Source of the DNA: Hymenolepis diminuta
Taxonomy: Eukaryota > Platyhelminthes > Cestoda > Cyclophyllidea > Hymenolepididae
Length of the DNA: 64,000 bases
Direction: 5' to 3'
Assembly: GCA_900708905.1 (NCBI GenBank)
Contig: CAADRB010000002.1
Span: forward strand, 5,906,269 to 5,970,268
The notes under the pieces were generated by a model. The model had not been told where the DNA came from. It saw nothing but the letters and a program-made list of their open reading frames with translations, and did no database searches. The first letter of the stretch is position 1. Each line of letters begins with the position of its first letter. The translations under genes were made by a program, and so were the position numbers. Shown here piece by piece: positions 24,101 to 36,753 of the stretch.

Positions 24101-27100
24101 CTTTGTGTAGATTCTTGACATCTAATCTCCAAAGCTGGGGGCGTTTTCCTAAAAGATTCTTCTTTCTCTTTATCATTCGAGTTATTAGAACACAGACTGG
24201 AAGATAATTCCTGCCTTCTAAGTAGAGTTAAAGTGCTAGCGGATGTGTAGCGTTGTAGTTGACTTGGTCTGTCTGATGTGCTTTGAATATCTATGGTCGA
24301 TAAACCATCTCGAAGAATGCTAAGAGTTGTAGCAGCTGGTGAATTCTCAAGATTAATCAAATCACTTTCTATGAAAATGAATAAAGTGTAAAAGTGCCAA
24401 GTTTGAATTTTGGCATTATTAAAACCAATAAACGGAAGACTTACGAAGAAATGATGACGGTTCTCCATGCCTTTTAAGTAGAGCTAATGTGCTGGCAGAA
24501 GTAGAACGCTGTTGACTCGACTTATCAGAGCCACTTTGACCATCTTCTCGTAGGATTTCAAGGGTTGTGGCGGCATTTGAGTTTCGTAAATGATTCAGAT
24601 CATTATCTAGGAGAATTAAAAGAATGTCAGGCTATAGAAATTCTTAACTATTCGATATTATAAGCACTAAACTTACGAGGAGAAGAAGCAAATGAAGAAA
24701 CGTTGAATTTGTTTGATGGAGGGCTTGAAGAATTCGGAATACTTTCATTTTCAATGGAACTCCGTGGTATTACCTCACAAATTACTTCAGGTTGAATTTG
24801 AGTCGGATTAACTGAAGTTGATATTATTTTCCCAGAAAATGGTTCATTTTTACAGGATGATGTGGAAGGGGAGTTACTAGAATACAGGAGAGACGATAAA
24901 TCACTGGAAATGGGAGACAACGGTTCATCTTCATGTCTAAGAAGTGTCAATGTGCTAGCGGATGTATGGCGTTGCTGATTTGATCTATTTGAACCACTTT
25001 GAAGCTCCGATGAAAGCGCGTTTCGGAGAATTTGAAGAGTTGTAGCTGTATTGGAGGATTGAGTGGGAAATTCTATGAGAAATGATACAAATATTAGGTA
25101 TATAATTGATCGGACTTAAATATTAGTGAAATACCAAATTATTTGATTGAGCTGATCATTTTAATAATAGTTACAAGAAAAATGAGCTATCTCAGCTCCG
25201 TTGGGCTAAGATCATGTAAGCTGCGAAAAATATCACGTAAGAACAAAGTGCTTTCTCGATCTTTAGAAGAAAAAAGAGATTTCAAGTTGTACGACTGGCC
25301 AATAAGTACCTAATATCGTGATCGAGAATTTGTCCAGTAACAAAGGAGATACATCCTGAAGTTTAAACTTTGGAAAATATCCATTTAGTAAATTGTGTAC
25401 AGCCCTAATCCAAAAGCCAGATGAAGCAAGACTCTTTGATATTCTGACTTTACTATCAACGACTTTTCGATCCCCTTCTCTTGTCATTTACTGGACTTAC
25501 TGTTAACAGATTTCCATTTTTTACACAATAAAAATTCGCGAAATGTTTTACTTTCCTGTGATTTATAATAATATAATAATAGTGAGCTCTGCTAAGTTAA
25601 AAGTTTTAGCTAGTTTAAAAGCTATGTATCTCAGTTTATGCTAGCGAAATACCCTGCAGAAATGAAGATGGGAACGATGCGGCCTCCCATTCTTTAAATC
25701 TGCGTAATATCAGATGTTAGCTTTCTTCAGACATCAGATGGATTAAATCTGAATCATGAAACATATGACCATGAAGATACACGAGGGTTCAAATCTTTGT
25801 TCATAAAGGTCAGTGCAATGCCATGAAAACTATTCTCAAACAAAACCGAACTCTTCAAGTATTCTGTAAATGTTAGGAACAGAGAAATACAAGTTGTAGC
25901 TCCAGCTGCAGAGAAAAACCACACATTTCAAAGAAGAAATCTTCATATTTTACTTCCCTTCTTGTTTGGTAACTGCAATATTCAAAGCTACACATCTTTA
26001 TGCCAAAATCGTATTTGGATTACGAACATTGACTGATCATTTTTGCTGATCAAATCGACTTAATATAATAATAGTTAGAAAGATGGGAATTGGACGGGTG
26101 GTATCAAAGCCTTGACAAGCAGGTTTATGGTCTATTTTCTCTTAATTTATCTAAACAAAGTAGACAAGTTCGAACTTTTCTTTTGAAATACATATAACAG
26201 GTTATCTACTCATTTTAAGCTTAGTGAGGACTGCCGTAATGACCCGGAGCAAAATAACTTCAAAATATTAAATCTTACGAGAAGACTCCTTGCCAGCTGA
26301 CGAAGCAGAAGAGAGGTTGCTGAACTGATTTGACGGACGACTGGATGCATTTGATGTACTAACTGTCTCGAGAGAATTGGCGAGATTTTGTGGAGAGTCG
26401 CCACTTCCTAGATGCTGAAGGTTGTATTTGGTACTCTGAAACCAAACACCATTCCGATTGGGAGATGGTGTGCAAGTTAGAGCTGTGGGGCTCTTAATAA
26501 CACAACCAGTAGCAGCGTCTGGTGTTAGAGATTTAACCATCTTTAGGGTGGCATTTGAACCACCAGAGAAGACTGCGGATTCATAGCTCCAGAGCTGAAA
26601 ATTCGCCGATGGATAGGCTCCCTTTTCAAAAGAAATAATGCACAAACAAACAATGCTGTGGCAAATCTACTATTATTTCATTAATTGATCGCCAGCTATT
26701 TAGACTAAGGCCAGCACCCTACATAATGCCTTAACGAAAAATTACCATCTTCTGAGCTCAGCTTCTCTATTTTCTCGTGCTTAAACATTTGGTTTCATTA
26801 CTGGGAATGAAAAGATAATCCTAATTCTTTTTGTGGGTAATAAATAAATAGAGAAAATTGAGCCCCTGTGCTTTAAAAAAAATAAACAGGCCAAAAAAGA
26901 GATTTGAGAAAGTCAAACAAAGTAATTTACTAAACAGGCGCAGATTTAAATATCGCTGAAATATTAGTTCAAGCACTTTGAAATTATTCAGTTTTATTTA
27001 CATAAATATTTATGACACTTTGATTATGCTGTACTCACTGGTTGGCTTTAAAAGATGAAAATTTCACTAAAAGAACGCTTATCTTGGTACTTTTATCCCC

Positions 27101-30100
27101 ACTTCTGAAACTGATATTTTTTAACATTTGATCTTTAAAACCATTGTGGATTCCTGCCTAAATTAAGACACTCAAATGGCGAAAAAAGCGATGGGAATGT
27201 TGCATTCATTATGATTCTTATTTTCGAAGTCATTATGCTAAATAGTCTCACCAGCACCAAAATCGAGGTGGTATGATCAACAACGGAAGTAAATGAACCC
27301 GTCAACGATCTCCAATTTCATCCAAGAATGCGAGTCAAATCATTAAATTTGAAATATAGGAGATTGAACAATATACTTTAAGGGAACTTAAAGTCCTCAG
27401 ATTCCAAATAAAATAAGACTCCTAATGATCTGACTTTACAGTCTAATTTTTCTCTCTCTTCCCTTGTCATACCTTAGTAGATCATTTTTTAAAACTCCCC
27501 TATTCGAACGCTATCTCCTGATTAAAACCTATAAGTGTTATCCTGAAGTGTCATTCTAAAGAATAATAAGACCAATAATAATAACATTTTAATAATAATA
27601 ATATCAAATGCACTTACCGAATTCGAGTAAGTCAAGTCTGATTTAGCATTTGTTTGAACACCTCCAGACTCGGATTCCGTCGTCGATTTTACAAAGGCTA
27701 TTTTCCGATGCGAAGGAGTAGAGTGATTTACACTTGGTTTGGAATGACTACTAGAGGTAGTCTTTTGTCGAGATTCACTGTTCCTCTCCGATTTTACGAC
27801 TGCGATTTTTCTTTTCATAGACCCAGAAGATACGGAACACAAATCCAGCTCACTGTCAGATTGTGAATTCGGTAGAGTATGATGTGATAAAAATTCCGTC
27901 AAATGACCTATGGTCTGACCAGGATAAATAATTTTGACCGCAGGTTCTGATTCTGAATTAGTTGAACCTATAGAAATGGGTGAAATTGGTATGGATGACT
28001 CATTTTCTTGAAGAGATGGCCTTGAATGATGAATAACCTCTTCATTGCCTTTAGCAGTGTTAATTTTTGAAGACAACGACGATAGTTCGGTAAAATAACA
28101 GGGTGAATGGCCAGATGAGCAAATTTTGACCGCAACATCCGATTTAGAATGTGTTAAACTGTGTAGAAGCGGCGAAAGTCCTGCAGATGATTCGTTTTCC
28201 AATTCAGATCCATCAGGCTCAACTAACTCTGCATTTCTTAAAGACGAGCTATTGGTGTTGACATTATCCAAATAAGAAGAAGAGGAGTCAAGCGAAATCG
28301 ATGCAACTCCTTCTCGAATACAGGATATATTTGAGTGCTGACTAGCTTCTTCTTCGGGAATCACTGAAAGGTTTGTAATTGCAAGTTTTGGAGGTTTCAA
28401 TACACCTGGAAGAACGAAGCTATTGTTTGACTGACTGTGTGTCGCAAATAATGCTTTTGAATCATCCGATGCTAAAGGCGCAATCTTTTCTTCACTAGGC
28501 ACCAGTAACTGCTAAAAGTAATAAAAAGAGAACTAGTAGTTGTAAAGGCGGAAATATTATTTAGTGTGAGAAAAAATATCTTATTAAATAATTTCCCTTG
28601 AGAAAATAATATTTCATTATTCATGTTTGAACTATTTCCCATAACCCTTATATTTGTATTATTGGTCCGAATGAATATTTTAGGTTCATAATTGAATTTG
28701 ATAATTGATCTGTAGAACGTGAAAATAGTCCTCAACAGAACAACAAATCACAAGTATACAACACATTACAACAACTTACCTTAAGATAATTTTGAAGAAT
28801 TTTCTGTTTTGTTGAGACAGATCTAGTCGTCTGTCCAGGTCCTGATTGATTATCAATCACTGGCCTGTCAGAGGATGTCAAAGAGATATCAACAGGGGTT
28901 GAGACGTATAAACTAGACGAAGGATGCGAGTTCAAGGAAATGGTCATCGACAAAGATTCACTCTCATTTTGTGGTGGTGACGGTGGAGGTGGAAGTTCAA
29001 AATCAGTCGAACTGCCGGAAGATACCCCAGATGAAGGAGGAGTCAGTATAGTACCCTCCTTAAGGCTGCGAATGCGCTCTTTTTGGCGATGAATTAATAC
29101 AGCCGCACGGCGTCGGAGAGAATCTGATATAGAGATGGTTTTAGGCTTGGCGGTCTCTGTTGCTAGAAAAGTATTATCTTTCTCATTTTTTATGCTAGGT
29201 GTACTGGGAGAACTGCCGGTCAAAGTCACAGAATCGGAAGATTGAAATGATTCACAAATTCGTTCAGTATTACCTGTATCCAATTTTAGAGCTTCGCCTG
29301 CTTGAACCTAAAACAAGATTATATTTAAGTGGACATAACCAATTAAATCAGTCCTATAGTGAAAAAATATGTTCTCAACTCAAAGCAACATTGATGGTTG
29401 GCTAATTGGCCAACGCTAAATGGCTAGTGGAAGGGATAAGTAACCTTTCAGCGCATTTCTAGGTCAGTAATTTTTCAAATATAATACTTTGACCGACGTA
29501 GAGCCCTCTTTGAAACATTGCTACGCTGACTTTCCCATCGTCCTATGATTCCGAAAACAATATCCCCCATATAATAAACAAGATATATGTTCTGACCATC
29601 ACTCACGGTAAAATTTACAACCATGTTTATTTATGAAGATACTATGCATTAAATTATTAGGAATAGCATAGTCACGACTGTGAAGAAATAAACTGGGAAA
29701 GTCTATGGAGATTTGGTCCATGGCAATTGTAATGACTGCTTGTATATCCTGTTGACTTTTAAACGGATCATTTGGACTCTCATTGATCCTGATGTCAAAG
29801 TTGATGATGACATTCTGAGATGTGGCGTTTTAATTACTCTTGTCTTTTGTAAAACTTCTAGTAACTGTAAATTGAGCACTGGAAAACATTTTTGATCATT
29901 GCACCTGAGGAACATCGATATCGAGGATAGTACAGGAACATTACTTCCTTTCTTACGAACATTCGCATACAACTGGCAGTTTCAGAGTTCAATGTTTTTT
30001 TCGAATTTCGTTGAGGTGGGAATTTACGCACTTAAAGAGAGGGATCGACATTGTTAGTTGTTTTAGACATGACAACCGATCAAGCCAAAGAATTTCTGGC

Positions 30101-33100
30101 TTCTAGATCGACTTGCCTTAGTCATGACTTTATAGAACCTTTATTTCCAGTCCTCTTTGATATTTAGTGAGTTAAAAGAAGCTTTAGAATAAGAAAAATG
30201 AAAGGTCTTTTCATAGCATCCCAAAGCTTGGCCGCCTATTGTTGACCATAAATCCTAAGAATTTATTGCTTCTGTGTATTTGAATATTTTTTATGATAAA
30301 AACAATAAACTCTTTTGGCTTTTGCTAATGGAGTATGATCTGAACAAACTTACCTCAACTGAAACGGAATGTCCATTGGCAGCACTGGAAGGTAGTAGGT
30401 AAGGTTCAGTCTGATGAACCTCATTATCACCATTATTGCTTATTGGATAAAAATGTACTTCATCCAAACGATGTTCTGTGGACTCCAACATTGTCGGTTG
30501 CTTAAAATGAAGAAAAATACGAGCTTTTTTATAAGAACATGGCAAATAAAACGTGTCAAAACAGTTAATTAACTATATGCCACTACCGCATTCATACATT
30601 TATTTGACTCATAGCAATATTAATACATATATCTACACTCAGTCATTCCATTAAAAAGGTTAACTATCAAAACACTCATTAGTATTGGTTAATACAGCTA
30701 AAATACTTACAGTAGGACTTACCAAGACTATAATCAAAAGGATAAAAAAGATTAGAGGAAAATAAAAGGACAAATTTTCTGGTCATTTACAGTTAATATA
30801 ATCTAACTATGCTGAAAAGAATTCACGATCAAAAGTTTGAAAAGGAAATACATTACGCCGCCATGAAAGTCATCTGTGCTTTTTAAAAACAGTCACATAT
30901 TACTTAGGACTTATTTCATTTCTTTATTTATTTAGCATAGAGGTTAGAAAGCATTTATGTCTACCAATTTCACCAAAGAAATCTGTTTAAATGAATATTA
31001 GAGTGATATGCTAATAAGCGTTTACTATAACATACAGTAGAACTCTAACGAGTCTGTTAAATATCTAGTATTGCAGACTTCTTAATTTAGGAGTCCATTC
31101 ACACTGGATTGCCACAAGGATTCCAAGCGCTGGAATCGTTAGATCGACCTATATCTAGCAAGTAAAAAGGAAACAACTTGAAGAATCCCGAAAATGTACC
31201 AAAAAAGGTTCTTATGACGCCATAAATTTTAATCCTGTACTTCAACCCAAGTTCCAAGCATCTTTTATTTGGACTATTTTACAATTCCAAGTTATTAAAT
31301 ACGTCTCTATTTAAATTATTTTGCTTGGATCTGGTCAATACAAATTATCTTTAATAGCACAATTAAAAAATTAAACAAAGCCGGTTGAGGTAATTCCATA
31401 AAGTTGTTATCAATCGTAGCTGAGGGTCTTGACATTTTGAATTATGCCCGAACTAGATTAGAGGTTTCAACAGTTATTCCGGAGATATTTTGGTTTTTGC
31501 ACCTCATCACACTCTCCCCCCTTGGACGCATGTAGTGCAAGCAGTTAATCGAATAAATTAATCCATATTTATGTCCCTATTGGATGAGTCAGACAATTGC
31601 AAATATCGAAAATCGATAAATAATTCGTAGAATAGATCTAGAATAAATGAATGCTGTTTTTTTCGTTGGCCGATTTCTAGGTCATTCCCCAAAGATCTGG
31701 AAACGCATAGAGCGATGGATATTGAAAATTACAATTCTTTGAGTTATTATTGATTTTCTTTTTATTCATACAAAGAGTGGTGGATTCTAAGACACATAGA
31801 CATATATCTTGGCATCTGACAAAATTAGTCCTTAGCGTGTTACTTAGTAACTTTTCAGCTAAGCAACACGCGTTGTGTTGACTCATCCTCTCAATGGGCG
31901 TTTACGTCCATTATGAGTTCAATCAACGTATACGCGCACATATACAAAACACATTACCTCATCCAATACTTGTAAAAGCGGCTCTGATAAGTGCTCTTGT
32001 GGTTGGAGCTTTTGTTCAATTTTCTGACCATGCAACTTCGTTTGGAGATTATTTGCATACAACTCACGTATCTCTTGTATCTCTTTATCCAAACTCTCAA
32101 CTTCAGAGCTGAAAACAAGCGAGAGTTATTGAAAAAGAGATAAGTCACTCAAGATCAGAAGTGCAAGTTAATAAATCCTCACTCAAGTTCCTTCTTCTTC
32201 TTCTCATAATCTGAGGGTTCATGAGATGTACTTGAGGCTGTTTTACGACCACTTTCTAACTCAATAATTTCAGGGCTTGTAGAAAACCGGATGTTTCCTA
32301 ACTTGGGCACATATTTGTCAGTCTCTTGAGAATCTTCTCCAATTTGATCCATGGAAATGAGAAAATCTTGTGGATATTCCTCGTTACTTGGTTGCTTAAG
32401 GATAGGAGACGACTGGAGTGGTTGGAAGGATGTGGATTGATGAACTGATATTACGAGGGGTGGGAGATAAGCGCGTTCACCTGGTCCTAATCGAGATAGG
32501 TCAGAGCATGGATATCTTTCCTCCTGTGACATAAGATCCCAATCATCAATAGTAATCGGAAACAAGGTCAAAAGTGTATAAATTATGAAAATCGGTTTAC
32601 CAGATGTTCAAAGCATCCCTCATCAGATAATGAAAGCTGGAGTTTATAAGCATTGGAAGTGGGGATCGAGTCTATTTGTTGAACCAACTGTTGATATTCT
32701 TGCATCGCTTTTGCACTATATTTAAGTAAATTAAATTATTAGATGCATCATTTTTATGTAATCAAGCGAATCCCATCCCTTAAAGCAAACATTCCAGATT
32801 CAATCAGGTTATACGTCACTGTGGAGAAATCAAAGTGCAAAAATAAAAAAACAACAACAAAAAAATACAAAGCTAAAGCTGTGAGGATAAAATTCATGTG
32901 CATGATAAGGAGATTTGGTCAATGGGATTTGGGAATTGTATTTCAGTTCTAAGCTCGAACAGTTACTTATTGTTGAATTTTAGAAGGCCTTTTGTAAAGA
33001 CTCGCATTAAATCTAATGATGGTATCCTGATATATGGCGCTTCAACCATCCGATGTTACTTGAGACAGAAGTGGCTACTGTGACAAGATGGTTGCATCCA

Positions 33101-35657
33101 CTCGTCCTTGTACTCTTTAATGTTTCTTGGTCCATTTTCCTGTTCTTTTTTGTCCATACCATATCGTCTGATCTATAATGTTCTCCAATAAATACCTACT
33201 TAAACCATGCATCCTACACTAACTTAGAACAAATTAAATTTTCTTTAATGGAAGATGTAAAATAATGCGTAGACTCACCGTTTGAGAGCTAACTGATCCC
33301 TAATTTGGGCTTTAAGAGCAGCCTCAGCTGCAATCCGGGCAGCCCTTTGTCGTTCAATTTCAGTGCGTTCATTCTCAGCAAGTGCAGCGGCAAAAGCATT
33401 TTCAGCATTTCCCGAGATTGCCTCAGTACGACGACTTACGCTCACATCACAGCGACTCTTCTCGATCTTCATTCGAATGTTATCACTCGTTAAGTTCCGT
33501 TGTTTGGAGCTGTCTACTTCAATTACCAAATGGTATTCCTTCGGCTTCTCTCCTGAAAGCGAATAAAGGCAAATAGAAGGTGAGATCCCTTCTCTTTAAA
33601 AGAATATTTTTTATGAAATTCCTTAACTTCCAAATCCATTTAGAAAAACGTTTCCACCATTTATCATGAGTAGGGGAGTGGCAACACGGGGCCTCCAAGG
33701 TGAGAAGCTCGAATTCTGCCACCTCTTTATTAGCTAGACTTAATTAGTTAGATTGGTGTTCGCTGATGAGTATCGAACCCATGATCTCTGATTTTGCAGA
33801 TAAGTACTTGAACCACTGCACCAAAGTTGATCCCCTAAATTCATTGTTCAGTGGTCTATCGCAAATGTAAACTAAAATAACAGTCAAACAATACCAGGTG
33901 ATGAAGATAAATTAACTTTAATTGCGAGATTCACCTGAGGATCTTTACGACAAATAGGATGATGCACTACCCAAATTGGTTCTAAATAACATTGGCGTCT
34001 TCTAAAAATGATAAAATATGAAAATTACAGGAAAATACAAAAAGAGGTTTCGAAAAGATCTCAATCACAATAAAAAACATATCCATTAAATTTATCTAAA
34101 CCTCAGTGCCGTACAAATGATTTTTTGGGAATGATAAAGACACAAACTATCCAAGAATCTACAGTTAGGCCGACATATCAAAAAGACGATTCACTTAAAG
34201 AGATTTTGACGAAAACCTTTATAACTTTTACAACATTTTCTTAATTATCCTAACATCTCCATAAAAATACTATTTCCACCGTTTTAAAACATCTTAAAAG
34301 TTTTAATTTTTTTCCAAGGTAAGAAAGAACAACAGATATCAGTACACTTAAATATTACGAGTGTATTCATCATATAATTATGCTCTTGAAAAGCGATAAT
34401 GTGGAAGTTTTTCACAAAAAAATTAGTCAAAGAAGTCTACGTGGATGAATGGCTTTGAGTTATTTCGCTAGTACTGAAATCTCTTACAATCTTAGAAATG
34501 TGTATAGGATTTAGAAAGAAATCAAGCAAGACCTCTTTAGTGGGACTTCTCTAAAATAAGTCTTACTGTCGAGTAAATTTCATAGTCAGAAGCAGATAAA
34601 GACAAACCTAAAAAGATTTATGAGCATACTCACTGAAAACAAAGAAATGCAACGAATTTAAGGAATTATACCGTCCTATTTATGGATACTGCAGAGTCAA
34701 CAAAAGAGAAATGTGTGCTTAAAATATACTAATAACATGCCACACCTACTATTTTCAAAGATAAATACTTTTTTGATGTTTGAGCCTATTTATTTCAATA
34801 TCAAAAATCAAGTTCTACAAAAACTGGCAAGCGCCTCAAATTACAAACTAACTTGCAAATAATAAAACATTAATCAAGAGGAATCGTATTTGGTCTTACG
34901 TGGACAGAGTGTACACCCCATGAAATTATTTTTAAAATGTGATTCGAGTGGGTCAGGTTGGGGAGAAGGAAGTGCTGCAATAGCAGCTGCACGTTTGCGT
35001 TCGGTTTCCAATGCGGTCTCTCTAAACCGGAGTCTCATTTCAGCTTCCCGTTGCGATATAGATCGATTCAACTTTAAATCATTACAGGCTTCCTCATATC
35101 GCTTTTGCTCAACTACTCTCGATTCAATTTGCCGTTTTTCTTCTTCCGTAACGGGATCTTTCTACATAAATGGAAACAATATTAATCAAATATAACGTAT
35201 CTTCGGGAAGCATTTAAAGTGAAATTATCATGTTAGAAAGATAGGATTAAATTTTATCGGAAAAAATAAAATTTTGAATAGAAGGATAATGCGAGAATAA
35301 TATTGATCTTTTGATTTTACCCAGGTAGACGCAACTTGGTGAGCATTACCGAACCTTTCCATTGTACAGTCAAGAGCTCTTTGCTTCTTACGGAGTAACA
35401 TTACATCATTAATAATTTTTTGGTTTTGTAATTTTTGAGCTTCTTTATACAAACGCTTCTGTAGCTTTTCATTATATAATCTTCTTGCATAAGAGGAATG
35501 TATTTTCGAAAGTTGACGAACCTTTAACAATAATTAGATGATAATAAAATATTACCTGTAAAATTCTTATTTTACGGCGTTTCATAACTTCTGCCGCTCT
35601 AATTTTTTCAATCTCATTAGGACTTGGGCGATAATTATGTAACGCTTGGTCAATCAT
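18127..35657 (-). CDS. CEP295: CEP295/Ana1-like centriolar protein with repeat-rich centre
   Basis: CEP295 (Ana1 in flies) is a long centriole-wall protein needed for centriole-to-centrosome conversion. Eighteen exons: 35556-35657, 35321-35521, 34917-35161, 33895-34001, 33279-33552, 32601-32715, 32183-32523, 31958-32108, 30354-30500, 28780-29307, 27618-28511, 26279-26594, 24677-25072, 24445-24606, 23911-24368, 23608-23832, 18297-21911, 18127-18230. Phases agree at all 17 junctions, giving about 2,790 residues (human CEP295 about 2,600). The N-terminus MIDQALHNYRPSPNEIEK, then RRKIRILQVRQ and a basic coiled coil with ERKRAAAIAALPSPQPDP, follows the CEP295 N-terminal pattern (SPNE, RRKLRLLQVRE, then helices ending in a Pro-rich segment). 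The rest is Ser/Pro-rich and low in similarity: repeats in exons 11-15, a Cys-rich exon 16 and a 1,205-codon exon 17 with SP repeats. The end is uncertain because of the gap at 17731. Exon 12 could begin at 26621. The family call rests on the first ~180 residues. Confidence 0.7.
19560..20035 (-). repeat. degenerate tandem SP repeats inside exon 17 of the CEP295-like gene
   Basis: Four units of about 30-40 residues run in order: LKSISPKNARFRDLGLEGSK, SKPDSPRDEEKRALNV, SKPGSPKDEKRRVLGV and SKPSFPKERQILDVDM. Each is followed by a basic Ser-rich linker that ends in SP. The pattern is basic with SP sites, like microtubule-binding or CDK-regulated disordered regions. That role is inferred. Confidence 0.7.
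22215..22400. repeat. dispersed repeat family R1, copy 2
   Basis: The segment starting AATCGAGGTGGCATAACCAA and continuing to GAGTCAAATCATGAACTTTG matches 27255-27370 (AATCGAGGTGGTATGATCAA to GAGTCAAATCATTAAATTTG). It lies in the long intron between exons 16 and 17 of the CEP295-like gene. Boundaries are approximate. Confidence 0.5.
22893..23070 (+). mobile_element. tRNA-derived SINE, copy 2
   Basis: A head of tRNA type: AGCAGTGAAGTAGCCGTTGA as an A-box-like region, and GGTTATGGGTTCAATGTCC as B box about 35 bp later. A body and tail similar in layout to the other copies follow, with ACTCAACCTCACTAATAAAG and CCAATAGGAGTGCTG. The copy is diverged, and lies in a CEP295-like intron. Confidence 0.55.
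23911..25072 (-). repeat. triplicated repeat exons in the CEP295-like gene
   Basis: Exons 24677-25072, 24445-24606 and 23911-24368 each begin in phase 1 with a related ~55-residue unit. The consensus is N-(T/A)ATTL-x-ILR, a polar spacer, (S/N)QQR-x-TSASTL-x-LL(R/K), then an acidic or Ser-rich end. Examples: SNTATTLQILRNALSS with TSASTLTLLRHEDE; SNAATTLEILREDGQS with TSASTLALLKRHGE; SPAATTLSILRDGLST with TSASTLTLLRRQE. A weak fourth unit ends exon 12 (RPSNQFSNLSSASSAGKESS). Exon 24445-24606 is a symmetric 1-1 exon, the form expected from exon duplication. Confidence 0.85.
25230..25570. repeat. dispersed repeat family R1, copy 3
   Basis: The core CTGACTTTACTATCAACGAC, then TTGTCATTTACTGGACTTAC, then a TAATAATATAATAAT tract, matches copy 1 at 4520-4800 in the same order and orientation. 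Intronic, with no ORF. Confidence 0.55.
27255..27500. repeat. dispersed repeat family R1, copy 4
   Basis: This contains both halves of the family: the AATCGAGGTGGTATGATCAA half shared with 22215-22400, and the TCTGACTTTACAGTC, CTTGTCATACCTTAG half shared with 4520-4800 and 25230-25570. This copy ties the other three together. Confidence 0.55.
33635..33836 (-). mobile_element. tRNA-derived SINE, copy 3
   Basis: On the minus strand the head reads TTTGGTGCAGTGGTTCAAG (A box) and ATGGGTTCGATACTCATCAG (B box), close to an intact pol III promoter. The body then runs to a tail with a GGTGGAAACGTTTTTCTAAA-type end shared with the other copies. It sits in intron 4 of the CEP295-like gene. A tRNA gene was considered and rejected because the acceptor stem and the 3' half do not fold as a tRNA. 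Confidence 0.7.
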
Positions 35658-36753
35658 TTCGATAATTTCAAAACAAGCCCTGATTCAGAGTAAGTTTATT
35701 TTCACATCGAGGATCTGTTAATTCAAGCATCTAAACAAAATTGTGATGCTATTTCAGAACGCATAATAGGTTTAAGTAAAGTAAAATCCTCTTTATTAAC
35801 TCTTTGTCACATTTAATAGATTTATTATTAAACTTTAAGATCTGTTAATTGGTATATTATGCGATGGAAAATTAGGCTGAGAGTTTCAAAATCGTATAAA
35901 ATACAATTCAATACCGTCTACAATGGTTTTATAACAAAAGAAAGAAAAGCATGAGATATATTATCTCATCGTTGATTGAGATAAATCGCTTACTCTCTAT
36001 AGTGTGCTGACAAGCTTGCTTCATCAACGGCATAAAAGGAAATATGAAATCTGATGTCTGATTTTTAAATAAACATGATTGCTTCGCAGAACTAAATACA
36101 CCAATAAATTGTCTGTAATAAATTATGGACACGGCAAATAAAAGTCTCTGATTAGGGGAAAATATACGGTATTTAGTGATATTTTGGGGTTTTTTGTTTC
36201 TTATACATAAAGCCCAACTTTGGGTGAACTAACTTATAAATAACTTAGATTTTCTAATTATTGACTGAATCACTGAAATTCAAATTAAAGCACCATTTTT
36301 TCGCGAATAACCTTCCATTTAATTTAATATAAATCAATAAAATGCCCAAAAATTCCTTAAAATTGCACATTCATCTCTTAATGTTTGGGCGTTTCTGAAA
36401 TTCTAAAATAACCGACTTAGTTCTTACTTAAGGAAAAACTCGATCGACATTTTTAAACACTAAGCAAATATCTAAGCATTCAAAAATCAAAAATATAATT
36501 AGTATTCTGGTAAGTTAATATGAGGATGTAGATTATAGAGTCAGGCAAAAACTGCTCCATTTTTGCCCACGATTCATCAAATTTTTTACATTTACGCTTG
36601 TAAATTTCGTTATAAGGTGTTTAATATAATAAAAAATTGTTAACATTTAGTAATTATTAAATGTATAAAAATTGAAGCAGAACATTGTTTATAATAATTT
36701 ATTTTACGCTTTCGCGCCACTATTGGAACCGGCATAGTGATAGGTCTCTGAGA
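35658..36753. promoter_or_regulatory. divergent intergenic region (CEP295-like / FAU)
   Basis: About 1.1 kb of very AT-rich sequence between two start codons pointing away from each other. It must hold the promoters of both genes. A short GC-containing patch (TTTTACGCTTTCGCGCCAC at about 36700-36720) just upstream of FAU is the most promoter-like stretch. No other feature was seen. Confidence 0.4.

Noticed and set aside
33780..33836. Possible tRNA gene with good A and B boxes on the minus strand
   Set aside because: Acceptor stem and T-arm do not pair as a tRNA, and the flanks match the other SINE copies.
36685..36753. Upstream in-frame ATG extending FAU by 23 codons
   Set aside because: FUBI conserves the start MQL. 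The extension is hydrophobic and AT-driven, and probably 5' UTR.
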